Source: CAYNZP01 sp964401835
GTDB lineage: Bacteria > Planctomycetota > Phycisphaerae > SM23-33
Length of the DNA stretch: 64,000 nt
Assembly: GCA_964401835.1 (NCBI GenBank)
Contig: CAYNZP010000002.1
Coordinates: 196,174-260,173, forward strand
Direction: 5' to 3'
Shown: piece after piece, positions 50,662 through 59,125 of the stretch
How positions within the stretch are numbered: the stretch's first letter is position 1
How the letters are laid out: each line of letters begins with the position of its first letter
The notes under the pieces: generated by a model
Told to the model about the DNA's origin: nothing
What the model saw: only the letters and a program-made list of their open reading frames with translations
Database searches by the model: none
Made by a program: the position numbers and the translations under genes

Positions 50662-53295
50662 TCAGTCGGCCTTTTTGAGCAAGAGAACTATTATGACATA
50701 AAGCAATATTCCCGGAACAGTTATAAAAATCAGCAAAAGCCCAGCCTTGCTTCCTGGCATTTCTCTTGCCCCAATCGCTACTGCAGGAACGCCCGAAAAA
50801 TCCGAACCGGGTTGCCACTTATATAATTCTATCTGTGATGAGGTGAGTTCCAAAGTCTTATCAACTTCACCCGGACTTTTGGCAAGCAGATTTTCGTAAA
50901 TAACCACCGGATTGTCCTGGGGATTCCGGGCCGGCAGCTCGATGAGTTTCTTGTAAACACGCTGAGAGTCTTGTAACTTATTTGCCAAATTGACTGGAGT
51001 TGAATACTCACTCTCGGCGAGGGAAATATTCCGAACGTCTATCGGAAACTCGCTGGTTGTAAAGATTCGCAGATAGGGATGCGGCAACTCGTTGGGAGCT
51101 ACAAATGTCCATTCAAAATGACGCCAGTCAGAGCTCAGATGCTCGTTACGGGCAAAGAACATATGCTCAGCCGGAGTGTAATAATCGAAGTAAACCTCCA
51201 CCTTCAAATCACTGCCAGCCTGCCCCTGGGGACAATTAGCGTCGAGGGCGATGCGATAAACCCGGCCGGGCTTCAGTTTCACTTCATGCTTAATGGCAGA
51301 TTGTTGCCACATGTACAGCCAGGAACCCTGCAACCTGAAACCATCATCGCTCACTATGGAATCTTCAAGTTGCCAGTTGGAACTCACCAGATTCTCGCCC
51401 TGATGCCTGGCTGATTCTTTGATGCGCACAGATTCGATTACGTCTCTATATTTCTCGTCGGCTGTGAGGATATAGCGGACATTGTAGCTGCTGAGCAGAT
51501 AGTTTCGCCGCAAAAGCTCAGCCCAGTTTTCATTATTGCCGAATATCCGAAAACCCAGCAGCTGGCCGTGGGCGGGGCTTTGGAAAGGCCCGTAGCTGTT
51601 TATCGTTGCCACTCCAAGCGACTGGGCAGTCTTGGGCAAAAGAAGCTCTGCCGGGCGTTGCGTGTAAGAGTCTGCCAGTCCCCAAACCAGATACGGCTGA
51701 TTCGCCTGAGCGTTCTCCCTTAGCCACTCAGCCGCCTGCGAAATTTCTGGATCAGCAACTACAGAATCTTTTCCGGGCACATCGATAAAGCGTGTGATGA
51801 AAAACAAATCGACAAATAGCAGGACAATCAGGACTGCCGCCATTTTCCGTGGAAATTTCAGCCAAATCCGAATACCAATTATCGTCAAAACCAACAGCCC
51901 AACCGGCACCCAAATCGCAGGATTGGCCGGGCTCAAGGCAGCCAGAGCGTCTTTCGCCCCGCCGCCGAAAGTCGGGATATTTTCCGGCCAGCGGTCAAGC
52001 AACAAAAATGCCCCCAGCCATATTACGCACAGGCTAACTGCCATCGCGGCCGGCAGTACAAAACTTGCGGTTCGGCGAATCGTTATTTTCAATTTTTCGA
52101 TATTTTCGGTATTGGCGCTTTTGATAATCGCGTCGATGCCGATTGCGGCCAATGTAATCAAGGCCATGTCCAACGCCAGAACCATCCTCGCCGGGCATCG
52201 CATGACGCCCAGAACCGGCAGCATGTAAATCAGCCGATATGTCGGCAGATAAAATCCGAGCATCCAGACAAACGCACCAATTGCAATTAGGGTCCAGATT
52301 TTCGCGATGGATTTATTGGGATTTCCCGATGAACGTTTCCCTTTTGCAATCTGCCAAATAGCTGCACCTGCCAACGGCAAAGTAATAAGCCCGACGTAAC
52401 CGAGCATCTCACAAAGATGCCAAGGCCCCCACCACTGCTGCGGAAAAAAGTTTCCGGCAGCAGTTCGTGAACCCATCAGAAACGGGAAAAATGCCAGCAC
52501 ACCCGCCAACGGAAAGAAGCTGTTTTCGCCGGCCATGTGATAGCCGATTTTTTGGCGGCTTGTCTGGCCCAGCAGCTCAGACGCAGCGTGAATCTGCGGA
52601 GAAAAGATAAGCAAAATCAAAACGACCGCACCGGCAGCGACGCCAAGCGAAGGCCAGAATGGCCGCCCGCGCAACAGAAAATATGCAAACACGACGACAG
52701 ACATCTGAATCAGCGTCGGCCAGTGACCAGCCGCAAAAGTCAGAAAACCAATCGGCACCAACAATGCAAACGACATTGCGCGTTTGTCGCGGAGAAGTTC
52801 GATACACCAAAGCAGCCAAGGCAACATGCAGGCTGTCTGTATCACTCCCAGATGCACGCGATGGCCAACCATAAACCCGCAGAACATAAAACCGACCGCA
52901 CCAAACACTGCCGCCGTCTGAGCGAGCTTGAGCCTTTGCAAATATATATATGCACCAATGCCCGCCATAGAAAATGCCAAAAAGATTGAAAGACTGTATG
53001 CCAGCTTCGCATCGACAGCTCCGAACAGCCACGTCGCCGGATGCATCACTGCTGCCTGCGGGTCGGCAAACAAAACCGACCCAGTCGCTTCGAGCGGATT
53101 TTCCAGCGGCAGCCGACCTTCTCCAAGCGCATCTCCAGCCATCTTGCGGAGCGGATAATAATAGACGACGTCGTCTTCGCCAGCCGATGTCGGATTCGAC
53201 CAGAGCGGATAGAGCATGGCCATCGGGGCTATGACGATTATCAAAATTAATAAAATGGTGTTCCGGTTAAGCGAAAAGTATGGAGGTTTTTTCAT
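50662..53295 (-). CDS. YfhO-like polytopic membrane protein
   Basis: A large, 877-residue membrane protein with about 11 hydrophobic segments in the first 550 residues and a soluble C-terminal domain, plus a final hydrophobic segment (LLLIFITVPGILLYVIIVLL). The first loop has the DEV/DPQAAVMHP pattern (GEDDVVYYYPLRK, LFADPQAAVMHPATW) of the YfhO family, which are membrane proteins related to undecaprenyl-phosphate-sugar glycosyltransferases (GT-C fold) acting in polysaccharide modification. The C-terminal domain is beta-rich. Its target is unknown. No signal peptide cut is expected. Confidence 0.8.
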   Translation of the reverse strand: MKKPPYFSLNRNTILLILIIVIAPMAMLYPLWSNPTSAGEDDVVYYYPLRKMAGDALGEGRLPLENPLEATGSVLFADPQAAVMHPATWLFGAVDAKLAYSLSIFLAFSMAGIGAYIYLQRLKLAQTAAVFGAVGFMFCGFMVGHRVHLGVIQTACMLPWLLWCIELLRDKRAMSFALLVPIGFLTFAAGHWPTLIQMSVVVFAYFLLRGRPFWPSLGVAAGAVVLILLIFSPQIHAASELLGQTSRQKIGYHMAGENSFFPLAGVLAFFPFLMGSRTAAGNFFPQQWWGPWHLCEMLGYVGLITLPLAGAAIWQIAKGKRSSGNPNKSIAKIWTLIAIGAFVWMLGFYLPTYRLIYMLPVLGVMRCPARMVLALDMALITLAAIGIDAIIKSANTENIEKLKITIRRTASFVLPAAMAVSLCVIWLGAFLLLDRWPENIPTFGGGAKDALAALSPANPAIWVPVGLLVLTIIGIRIWLKFPRKMAAVLIVLLFVDLFFITRFIDVPGKDSVVADPEISQAAEWLRENAQANQPYLVWGLADSYTQRPAELLLPKTAQSLGVATINSYGPFQSPAHGQLLGFRIFGNNENWAELLRRNYLLSSYNVRYILTADEKYRDVIESVRIKESARHQGENLVSSNWQLEDSIVSDDGFRLQGSWLYMWQQSAIKHEVKLKPGRVYRIALDANCPQGQAGSDLKVEVYFDYYTPAEHMFFARNEHLSSDWRHFEWTFVAPNELPHPYLRIFTTSEFPIDVRNISLAESEYSTPVNLANKLQDSQRVYKKLIELPARNPQDNPVVIYENLLAKSPGEVDKTLELTSSQIELYKWQPGSDFSGVPAVAIGAREMPGSKAGLLLIFITVPGILLYVIIVLLLKKAD

Positions 53296-53345
53296 TTAGT
53301 TTCTTTACTCACAGGACGGGGCTCTAGCCCTACCACGCTAATAGC

Positions 53346-54314
53346 CTATTGGAAAGCTGCCTTCATCGCCTCATCCAGTTCGGCAGATTTTTGCTTTTTG
53401 ACAACTTCTTCAACTCGCAATCGCATTTTTTCGTCGTGTCGATACACGCCTAAAGCGGCAATGGCTTCACTCGCTACTTTAATGGAGTTATCGGATAAAA
53501 GCGAAATCAGAAACTCCACTGCTGTCTCTTCGCGCAGTAATGCGATCGCTAGCAATATCGCCCGACTTTTTTCAGAATCGTCTGTTTCCCGATATGCCCC
53601 AGAAAGAATATTAAAAGCGACGGGCAGCCGCGAATCTCCCAAAGCCAATGCCGCAGCCTCCACAATCTCCACTTGCTGGGCTACAAGATATTTTTCCACA
53701 AAGGGAACGGACAGCTCTGATGAAATCTCAAGCATAGACTTAAAGCATGCTTCTAACACATCTGGATTTGATTCCCCGCAAAGCACACGTAAACGAAGCA
53801 AACCCATGCTCTCCAAACTACCAAGGTGTCCGATTGCTCGCGCCGCCAATATCCTTGTATCAGACTCTGTATCGGCCAGAAGACCAGCCAATTCAGCAAT
53901 CACGTAGGGATATCCAATCCTTACCAAGGCCATTCCGCACAAACCCCTTAACTTCGCAGCAGTATCCAAAGGCCCGCCAAAACTCGGTTCTAATTGAACA
54001 TAACGAATACCCTTGAGAAACAATTGCTCGTTTTCGAAACCTATTTGGTTCATCGCCTCGACAATGGCTGTTTTACCTTTGCAGGTTTTGTCGTTTTTTA
54101 AAGGGTTGGCCATCAGTCGAGAAAATGCTTCTTCCAGGTTCTGTGCCAAGGGCTCTAGCTTCCTGTCCCCTACCACTTGTGCAGCTTTGGAAACAAGAAT
54201 GTTACTTGAGCTTTTAATTGCTTTGCGAAGAAGCTCCAAATCCGTTTCGGTGTCTGGATCTGCCAACATACTATGGAGGGCTGCAAGTTTTTCTTCTAGC
54301 GATTTCCCCATCAT
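53346..54314 (-). CDS. HEAT-repeat-like helical protein
   Basis: A 322-residue soluble protein built of repeated helical pairs. Repeats of about 30-35 residues are visible, for example DTRILAARAIGHLGSLESMGLLR, VEIVEAAALALGDSRLPVAFNIL and IKVASEAIAALGVYRHDEK; the A[AV]xALG kernel marks HEAT/Armadillo repeats. Such proteins scaffold partner proteins. It lies 25 bases after the EIIA-HTH gene on the same strand, suggesting co-transcription and possibly a shared task. No active site is seen. Confidence 0.75.
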   Translation of the reverse strand: MMGKSLEEKLAALHSMLADPDTETDLELLRKAIKSSSNILVSKAAQVVGDRKLEPLAQNLEEAFSRLMANPLKNDKTCKGKTAIVEAMNQIGFENEQLFLKGIRYVQLEPSFGGPLDTAAKLRGLCGMALVRIGYPYVIAELAGLLADTESDTRILAARAIGHLGSLESMGLLRLRVLCGESNPDVLEACFKSMLEISSELSVPFVEKYLVAQQVEIVEAAALALGDSRLPVAFNILSGAYRETDDSEKSRAILLAIALLREETAVEFLISLLSDNSIKVASEAIAALGVYRHDEKMRLRVEEVVKKQKSAELDEAMKAAFQ

Positions 54315-54339
54315 GGTTCTTTTTCAATCATTTTTTCTA

Positions 54340-55056
54340 TTACTTCCCGCTAATGACAGCCTTTTCAGCTGCCAATAGAATCTGGCGGAATTCCTGCTCA
54401 TCTTCAGAATCAATTAACCCGGCGACGGTCTCGTCGTTGTGCAGTATCTGGGCCAGGCGGGCAAGTACATGAAGGTGCGTGCGTTCATCTTTGCAGCATA
54501 TCAAAAAGAACATGCGAGTCAGAGAGCCGTCTTCCGCCCCGAACGGAACTCCGCTTGAAGTCACACCTACTGCGACGAAGCCCTCGGCGATGTCGTAAGG
54601 AACCGGATGTCTCGGGTGCGGCAGTGCTATCCTCGGCATCATCGCCGTGGAACACATTTCTTCCCTGTTGAGAACTTCCTTAAGCAAATCCTCACGCGAA
54701 TAAACCAGCTCGCAATCATCGGCCAGTTGGACCAATGACCGAATTACCGAGCCGCTTGTTTTCGCCTGCAACGGCACAGCTATTCCGCCATCCGGGATCA
54801 TGGGACAAATTAAAAGTTCGCCAGCATCGAAGCCGTGATGTTTGCTGACGCCCTTTTCGATTTTGGCCAGCCGGTTTTTATCCAGCTTGGGTATCTGGGT
54901 AGCTACCCAGTGGTCGACATCACCTTTGCGGAACCTGAATTCGCCGCGAATCTTCCGGCATGGTACCTGGCCGCGAGAAGCGAGCTTACGCACCTCTTTG
55001 AGATCGACGTGCAGATAAGCAGCTACCTGTTTTTCGTTCATTTCTTCGTGCGGCAT
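54340..55056 (-). CDS. excisionase-like HTH fused to PTS EIIA (Ntr type)
   Basis: A 238-residue protein. Residues 5-55 are a MerR/excisionase-type DNA-binding motif (MNEKQVAAYLHVDLKEVRKLASRGQVPCRKIRGEFRFRKGDVDHWV). Residues 75-238 are an EIIA domain of the fructose/nitrogen type: the phosphorylated histidine is H147 in RIALPHPRHP. Fusion of both suggests a transcription regulator switched by PTS phosphorylation. No HPr, EI or EIIBC gene is near. It precedes the HEAT-repeat gene. Confidence 0.85.
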   Translation of the reverse strand: MPHEEMNEKQVAAYLHVDLKEVRKLASRGQVPCRKIRGEFRFRKGDVDHWVATQIPKLDKNRLAKIEKGVSKHHGFDAGELLICPMIPDGGIAVPLQAKTSGSVIRSLVQLADDCELVYSREDLLKEVLNREEMCSTAMMPRIALPHPRHPVPYDIAEGFVAVGVTSSGVPFGAEDGSLTRMFFLICCKDERTHLHVLARLAQILHNDETVAGLIDSEDEQEFRQILLAAEKAVISGK

Positions 55057-55219
55057 GGTTTATTGCATCGTATCGGCCTAGCTGCTTTTCTGCTAACAAA
55101 AAAACAGGCGTCGCAGCCGCGGGAGGTTTTGTTAGGGATTAAACTTTAACCAGAATCTGCCAAACGGTAAATCAAAAATGCTGGGAATCCGACGTTTCCA
55201 AAAGTCTCTCAATTTTCTT

Positions 55220-55247
55220 TGTAATAAATCAGCTCCGCAATCGACTA
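55220..55247 (+). promoter_or_regulatory. ECF-type promoter candidate before first sigma cassette
   Basis: TGTAAT (55220-55225), 16 bases, CGACTA (55242-55247). The same pair with TGTAAC is found before the second cassette (57142-57170), with a 17-base spacer. GTAA-type -35 and CGA-containing -10 elements are usual for ECF promoters, so both genes may be under one sigma factor, perhaps autoregulated. Confidence 0.5.
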
Positions 55248-55287
55248 TTATGTCGGTGACACCAGTCATGGAAAGGGGTACCCGAAA

Positions 55288-55812
55288 ATGACAGACTGGC
55301 AAAGGATTGTCAGCCAACATAGCGGTATTATCTGGCAGACAGCCTACAGGCTGCTGGGCGACTATGAAGACGCAGCCGATTGTTATCAGGAAACTTTCTT
55401 GAAGGCATTGGAATTCTCGCGAAGGCAGAAGATCAAAAACTGGCCTGGTCTTCTAAAACGAATCTGTACATGGCAGTCCCTGGACCGGCTGCGAAGCAGA
55501 GTTCGCAGCAAAGATACAAACTGCGGCTTGGAAGACTTAAAGGCCGTTCCAAGCCCAAACTCGGGGCCGATTCAGGAAGTCCAGGCGAAAGAACTTTCCG
55601 ACAAGCTCAGACTGGCACTTGCAAAATTGCCAGACAAACAGGCCGAGGCATTTTGCCTGCGATTTTTCGAGGACATGAGCTATCGGGAAATTGCCAAGCT
55701 GCTGAAAATCAAAACTTCTGCCGTTGGTGTTTTATTGCATCGAGCCCGCGAGCAACTCAAAGAGTTATTGCTGGATACCGGCTTAGTTGAAGATGCGGAG
55801 GTGCGGTCATGA
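55288..55812 (+). CDS. ECF RNA polymerase sigma factor, copy 1
   Basis: A 174-residue alternative sigma factor. Region 2 is visible in IIWQTAYRLLGDYEDAADCYQETFLKALEF, and region 4 in LPDKQAEAFCLRFFEDMSYREIAKLLKIKTSAVGVLLHRARE. It ends in EVRS and overlaps the next gene by four bases (ATGA). A near copy lies at 57215-57739; the two share the opening DWQ.IV..HSG and the DYEDAADC/DHEDAADC segment. The GGTACC before the ATG is also shared. Confidence 0.92.
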   Translation: MTDWQRIVSQHSGIIWQTAYRLLGDYEDAADCYQETFLKALEFSRRQKIKNWPGLLKRICTWQSLDRLRSRVRSKDTNCGLEDLKAVPSPNSGPIQEVQAKELSDKLRLALAKLPDKQAEAFCLRFFEDMSYREIAKLLKIKTSAVGVLLHRAREQLKELLLDTGLVEDAEVRS

Positions 55813-57047
55813 AAGAGCAAAATAAAAAACAAAATGCGGACATTGTTGACCTCGCCGCCAGAGCAGTTCTGGAAACCGCCGTTCCGGATGGCCCGCCGAG
55901 AGAAGCCATCTCGGCTGTTGAAGCCGCAGGCGGGACAATAAAATTCAAACAAAGGAAATTCACAATGAATCGCATAATAAAAATCGCGGCAGCAATTATC
56001 GTTATAGCAGTGCTTTCAACGTCAGCCTATTTCCTGGCAAGAGAAGGAACTGGAGTCGCATTTGCCCAGGTTCGCCAGCAAATCCAACAAGCTCGGACAG
56101 TGACATACAACATGACTATGATTATGGAAATGCCCACCTCAGGCGAAAGTAAAGAATTAAAATTGCAAATAAAGAGTGCCTACAAAGAACCAGGCTTTGC
56201 TCGCCAGACAGTAACGATGGACGTCAAAAATACAAAGGTGGTCATTACAAATATATCCGACTTCACCAAAGGAATGATGTTGAGCATTAATCCTGCCCAA
56301 AAAATGGCCGTCACGACAAATTTCGGAGAACTCCCAAAAGAGGTTATGGATCAACAAAAAAATTTCGTCGCCGAAATGAAAATGCTTGTAGAAGGCTCAG
56401 GGCAGGAACTCGGGGAGCGGGTTCAAAATGGCGAGAAACTCAAAGGTTTTAGGGCCACGAAGCACGGAGTGGAAATGGACTTATGGGTGGATTTCGAAAC
56501 AGGCCATCCGATTCTGATTGAAGGCAAAATGCCTGGGATAGTGTCATTCACATTGACGGACATTGTTTTTGACGAGGAGTTAAGCGATGAGCTTTTCGAC
56601 CTTACAATCCCCGAAGGTTATAAAGAGCATAGTATGGAAATGCCAATGGGTAATGTGACCGAAACTGATCTTATTAATGGATTACGATTCTTTGCCAAAT
56701 ATAACGATGGAATATTCCCAGCCCAAGGAACGGGTTTGACACCAAAGATCATTGAAAATATCAGGAAAGAGAGAAAGCAGGGCAAAGAACTATCCGAAGA
56801 AGAACGGATGGAAATGGGTGGACAAATTGGCGCAATGGTCGCCCGGTTTATACTGTTCATCCAGATTCAGGAAGCCAGCAATACATGGCAATATTTTGGC
56901 GAGGGAGTAAAGCTTGGGGATAAGGAAACACCTATTTGCTGGTATAAACCCAAGGACTCCGAGACCTACCGAGTGGTATATGGCGATTTGAGCATAAGGG
57001 ACGTCGAAGAAGCTGATTTGCCGAAAATACCGAATTCCGGCGAATAA
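55809..57047 (+). CDS. LolA-like membrane protein linked to sigma copy 1
   Basis: A 412-residue membrane protein. Residues 1-50 are cytosolic and may act on the sigma factor, residues 55-75 form a transmembrane segment (RIIKIAAAIIVIAVLSTSAYF), and the rest is a periplasmic domain resembling LolA/outer-membrane-lipoprotein-sorting proteins (VDFETGHPILIEGKMPGIVSF, FDLTIPEGY). It ends in DVEEADLPKIPNSGE, identical to its paralogue at 58932. A second start, ATG at 55965 with AAAGGA upstream, would give the anchored part without the cytosolic region. An anti-sigma role is inferred from coupling and topology. Confidence 0.8.
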   Translation: MKEQNKKQNADIVDLAARAVLETAVPDGPPREAISAVEAAGGTIKFKQRKFTMNRIIKIAAAIIVIAVLSTSAYFLAREGTGVAFAQVRQQIQQARTVTYNMTMIMEMPTSGESKELKLQIKSAYKEPGFARQTVTMDVKNTKVVITNISDFTKGMMLSINPAQKMAVTTNFGELPKEVMDQQKNFVAEMKMLVEGSGQELGERVQNGEKLKGFRATKHGVEMDLWVDFETGHPILIEGKMPGIVSFTLTDIVFDEELSDELFDLTIPEGYKEHSMEMPMGNVTETDLINGLRFFAKYNDGIFPAQGTGLTPKIIENIRKERKQGKELSEEERMEMGGQIGAMVARFILFIQIQEASNTWQYFGEGVKLGDKETPICWYKPKDSETYRVVYGDLSIRDVEEADLPKIPNSGE

Positions 57048-57064
57048 GCATTTCAACCACACTT

Positions 57065-57094
57065 GCGGCGGTTCTCAATGAGCCGCCGCTTTTT
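57065..57094 (+). terminator. terminator of sigma cassette 1
   Basis: GCGGCGG pairs with CCGCCGC (57065-57089) around TTCTCAATGAG, followed by TTTTT. The same hairpin ends cassette 2 at 58950. Confidence 0.88.
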
Positions 57095-57141
57095 CATTTT
57101 CCAATCCGCAGTGTTCATCTTTTCGATCTTTAAAGATTTCC

Positions 57142-57170
57142 TGTAACATCTCTTTCAGTTATTTCGACTA
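57142..57170 (+). promoter_or_regulatory. ECF-type promoter candidate before second sigma cassette
   Basis: TGTAAC (57142-57147), 17 bases, CGACTA (57165-57170). It mirrors the element at 55220-55247, and lies 45-73 bases before the start of sigma copy 2, as the other does for copy 1. Confidence 0.5.
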
Positions 57171-57214
57171 CTATATTGAAATCTTAAAATCATTTTTTGT
57201 AAGGGTACCCTTGA

Positions 57215-57739
57215 ATGGAAGATTGGCAAGAGATCGTAAGGCGCCATAGTGGCGTCGTTTGGGCGACCACATATAAGTTACTTGGCGACCATGAAGATGC
57301 GGCTGACTGTTTTCAGGAAACCTTCATGGCAGCGTTAGAAATTTCACGCAGAGAAAAAATAAATAACTGGAACGGTTTTCTAAGAAGGCTGTGTATCCAC
57401 AAAGCTATTGACATTCTTCGTCGCCGTTTCAGACATTCCAGTCGACAAGAAGGCATTTCGGATATGCAAATAATTGCAAGTTCACATCCCGGACCAATAC
57501 AACAGGTTGTTGCTAGAGAGCTCATGAATCAGCTTCGAAAGGCGCTTACAAAACTGCCGGCCCGACAGGGAGAAGTTTTCTGCATGAGATGTCTTGAACA
57601 GATGAGCTACCGCAGCATTGCCCGGCAACTCAGGATGAAAAACACTGCCGTCCGAGTATTGGTTCATAGAACTCGAAAAGAACTGAAAAAGCTGCTCGAC
57701 CATAGCCAAGCAGGAAAAGCAGTGGAGGTGCGGTCATGA
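57215..57739 (+). CDS. ECF RNA polymerase sigma factor, copy 2
   Basis: A 174-residue sigma factor, paralogue of 55288-55812 with the same length and the same EVRS end. Region 2 is VVWATTYKLLGDHEDAADCFQETFMAALEI and region 4 is LPARQGEVFCMRCLEQMSYRSIARQLRMKNTAVRVLVHRTRK. AAGGG lies before the ATG next to the GGTACC that is also found in copy 1. It overlaps the following gene by four bases. Differences in the region 4 recognition helix (SYRSIARQLRMKN versus SYREIAKLLKIKT) might change target choice. Confidence 0.92.
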   Translation: MEDWQEIVRRHSGVVWATTYKLLGDHEDAADCFQETFMAALEISRREKINNWNGFLRRLCIHKAIDILRRRFRHSSRQEGISDMQIIASSHPGPIQQVVARELMNQLRKALTKLPARQGEVFCMRCLEQMSYRSIARQLRMKNTAVRVLVHRTRKELKKLLDHSQAGKAVEVRS

Positions 57740-58932
57740 ACAAAAAGAGAAATAGTAAACCCGAAGGCTTTCTTAACCGCTATGAGCAAGCCTACGAGCA
57801 AACACCTTACCCGAATGGGCCGCCGAAGGATATTCTGGATTCCGTCATGGCCGAGAAGTCGGCCAAGACAATAAAATTCAAACAAAGGAAATTCATCATG
57901 AATCGCATAATAAAAATCGCAGCAGCAATAATCATTATAGCAGTAGTGGCGATAGGCTACGTCATATTCACGGGTGGAAACGGCACAGCAGCTATCGCCT
58001 GGGCAGACGTGCAAGAACAGCTTCAAACTTTTCGGCCGTATGCATACGTTCTCACGTTTGAGATATCAGGAAAAAACCCGTCGTCTTATCGGATCATGGC
58101 GCTAAGTCGCACGAGAAAAAGGGTCATACATCCACAAGGGCACATTGGCATACATGATTTCTCACGCGAGCCTAACAGAATGCTGGTCTTATATCCTGAG
58201 CAAAAGGTGGCCGTCGAAAAGACTTTGACCAATGTAGGAACCCGAAAAGGTCCCGATATTCTGGCAATGGCAAAATCTTTAAAGAAAAGAGCCGAAGAAC
58301 TCGGTGAGCAAAAGATAGACGGACGGATGACAAAAGGCTTCCGTGTAGTTCAAGATAAATTTAACGACTGGACTATCTGGGCAGACATAAAAACTGGAAT
58401 ACCTGTAAAAATTGAGATTCTCCAGCAAGATCGAAAAGTTCTTTTGAGCAAAATGAAATTTGATGTCGATTTTGACAAATCGCTTTTCGACTTGACTGTC
58501 CCCGGCGGCTACACGCTTCGAAAAGTACAAAGGGATGGAAGCAAACCAACAGAAAAAGATTTAATCGAGGGATTACGTGTTTTAGCGACATTTATGGAAG
58601 GAAGATTTCCTGATGAGTTTGAATGGAACGAACTGCAAAAAGTCTTAAATGAATATGTCGAAAAGAACAAACTCTCACCATCTGATGAAGAATTGGAGGT
58701 ATTGGGAAAGAAATATTCCAGAGCAAGTAAGTATATTGGAACACTAAAATACTTTGGAAAAATCCATGATTTCAACTACTCAGGGAAGGGTGTTAAACTT
58801 GGCAACGCAACCACACCTATCATGTGGTGGCTGCCTCATGATTCTAAAAAATACCGTGTAGTCTACGGGGATTTGAGCATAAGGGACGTCGAAGAAGCTG
58901 ATTTGCCGAAAATACCGAATTCTGGCGAATAA
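57736..58932 (+). CDS. LolA-like membrane protein linked to sigma copy 2
   Basis: A 398-residue paralogue of the 55809 protein: cytosolic N-terminus (1-52, with YPNGPPKDILDSV), transmembrane segment (RIIKIAAAIIIIAVVAIGYV), and a periplasmic domain with the LolA-like pattern (DIKTGIPVKIEILQQDRKVL, FDLTVPGGY). It shares the KFKQRKF.MNRIIKIAAA stretch and the identical C-terminal DVEEADLPKIPNSGE with copy 1. The internal ATG at 57898 is again preceded by AAAGGA. The periplasmic part is more diverged than the ends. Probably an anti-sigma or sensor partner for copy 2. Confidence 0.8.
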   Translation: MNKKRNSKPEGFLNRYEQAYEQTPYPNGPPKDILDSVMAEKSAKTIKFKQRKFIMNRIIKIAAAIIIIAVVAIGYVIFTGGNGTAAIAWADVQEQLQTFRPYAYVLTFEISGKNPSSYRIMALSRTRKRVIHPQGHIGIHDFSREPNRMLVLYPEQKVAVEKTLTNVGTRKGPDILAMAKSLKKRAEELGEQKIDGRMTKGFRVVQDKFNDWTIWADIKTGIPVKIEILQQDRKVLLSKMKFDVDFDKSLFDLTVPGGYTLRKVQRDGSKPTEKDLIEGLRVLATFMEGRFPDEFEWNELQKVLNEYVEKNKLSPSDEELEVLGKKYSRASKYIGTLKYFGKIHDFNYSGKGVKLGNATTPIMWWLPHDSKKYRVVYGDLSIRDVEEADLPKIPNSGE

Positions 58933-58949
58933 GCATTTCAAGCTTACTT

Positions 58950-58979
58950 GCGGCGGTTCTCAATGAGCCGCCGCTTTTT
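58950..58979 (+). terminator. terminator of sigma cassette 2
   Basis: Same stem as at 57065 (GCGGCGG/CCGCCGC, loop TTCTCAATGAG), with a T run after it. Confidence 0.88.
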
Positions 58980-59061
58980 CATTCATTTCTTCGTGTGTCA
59001 TGGCTTAAAGCCCTAATCGGGTGGCGGCTTGAATTGGGAACAGTTAACGAAGAAAATAGCA

Positions 59062-59098
59062 AACGGGCGAGCCTTCCTTTGCGAAAAGCCCGCCCGTT
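59062..59098 (-). terminator. terminator of the 59126 gene
   Basis: On the minus strand AACGGGC pairs with GCCCGTT across 59062-59098 with inner pairing, followed by TTTGCTATTTTC. It lies 27 bases past the stop codon. Confidence 0.7.
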
Positions 59099-59125
59099 AA
59101 TATGCAATATAATGTCCAGCAGCGT

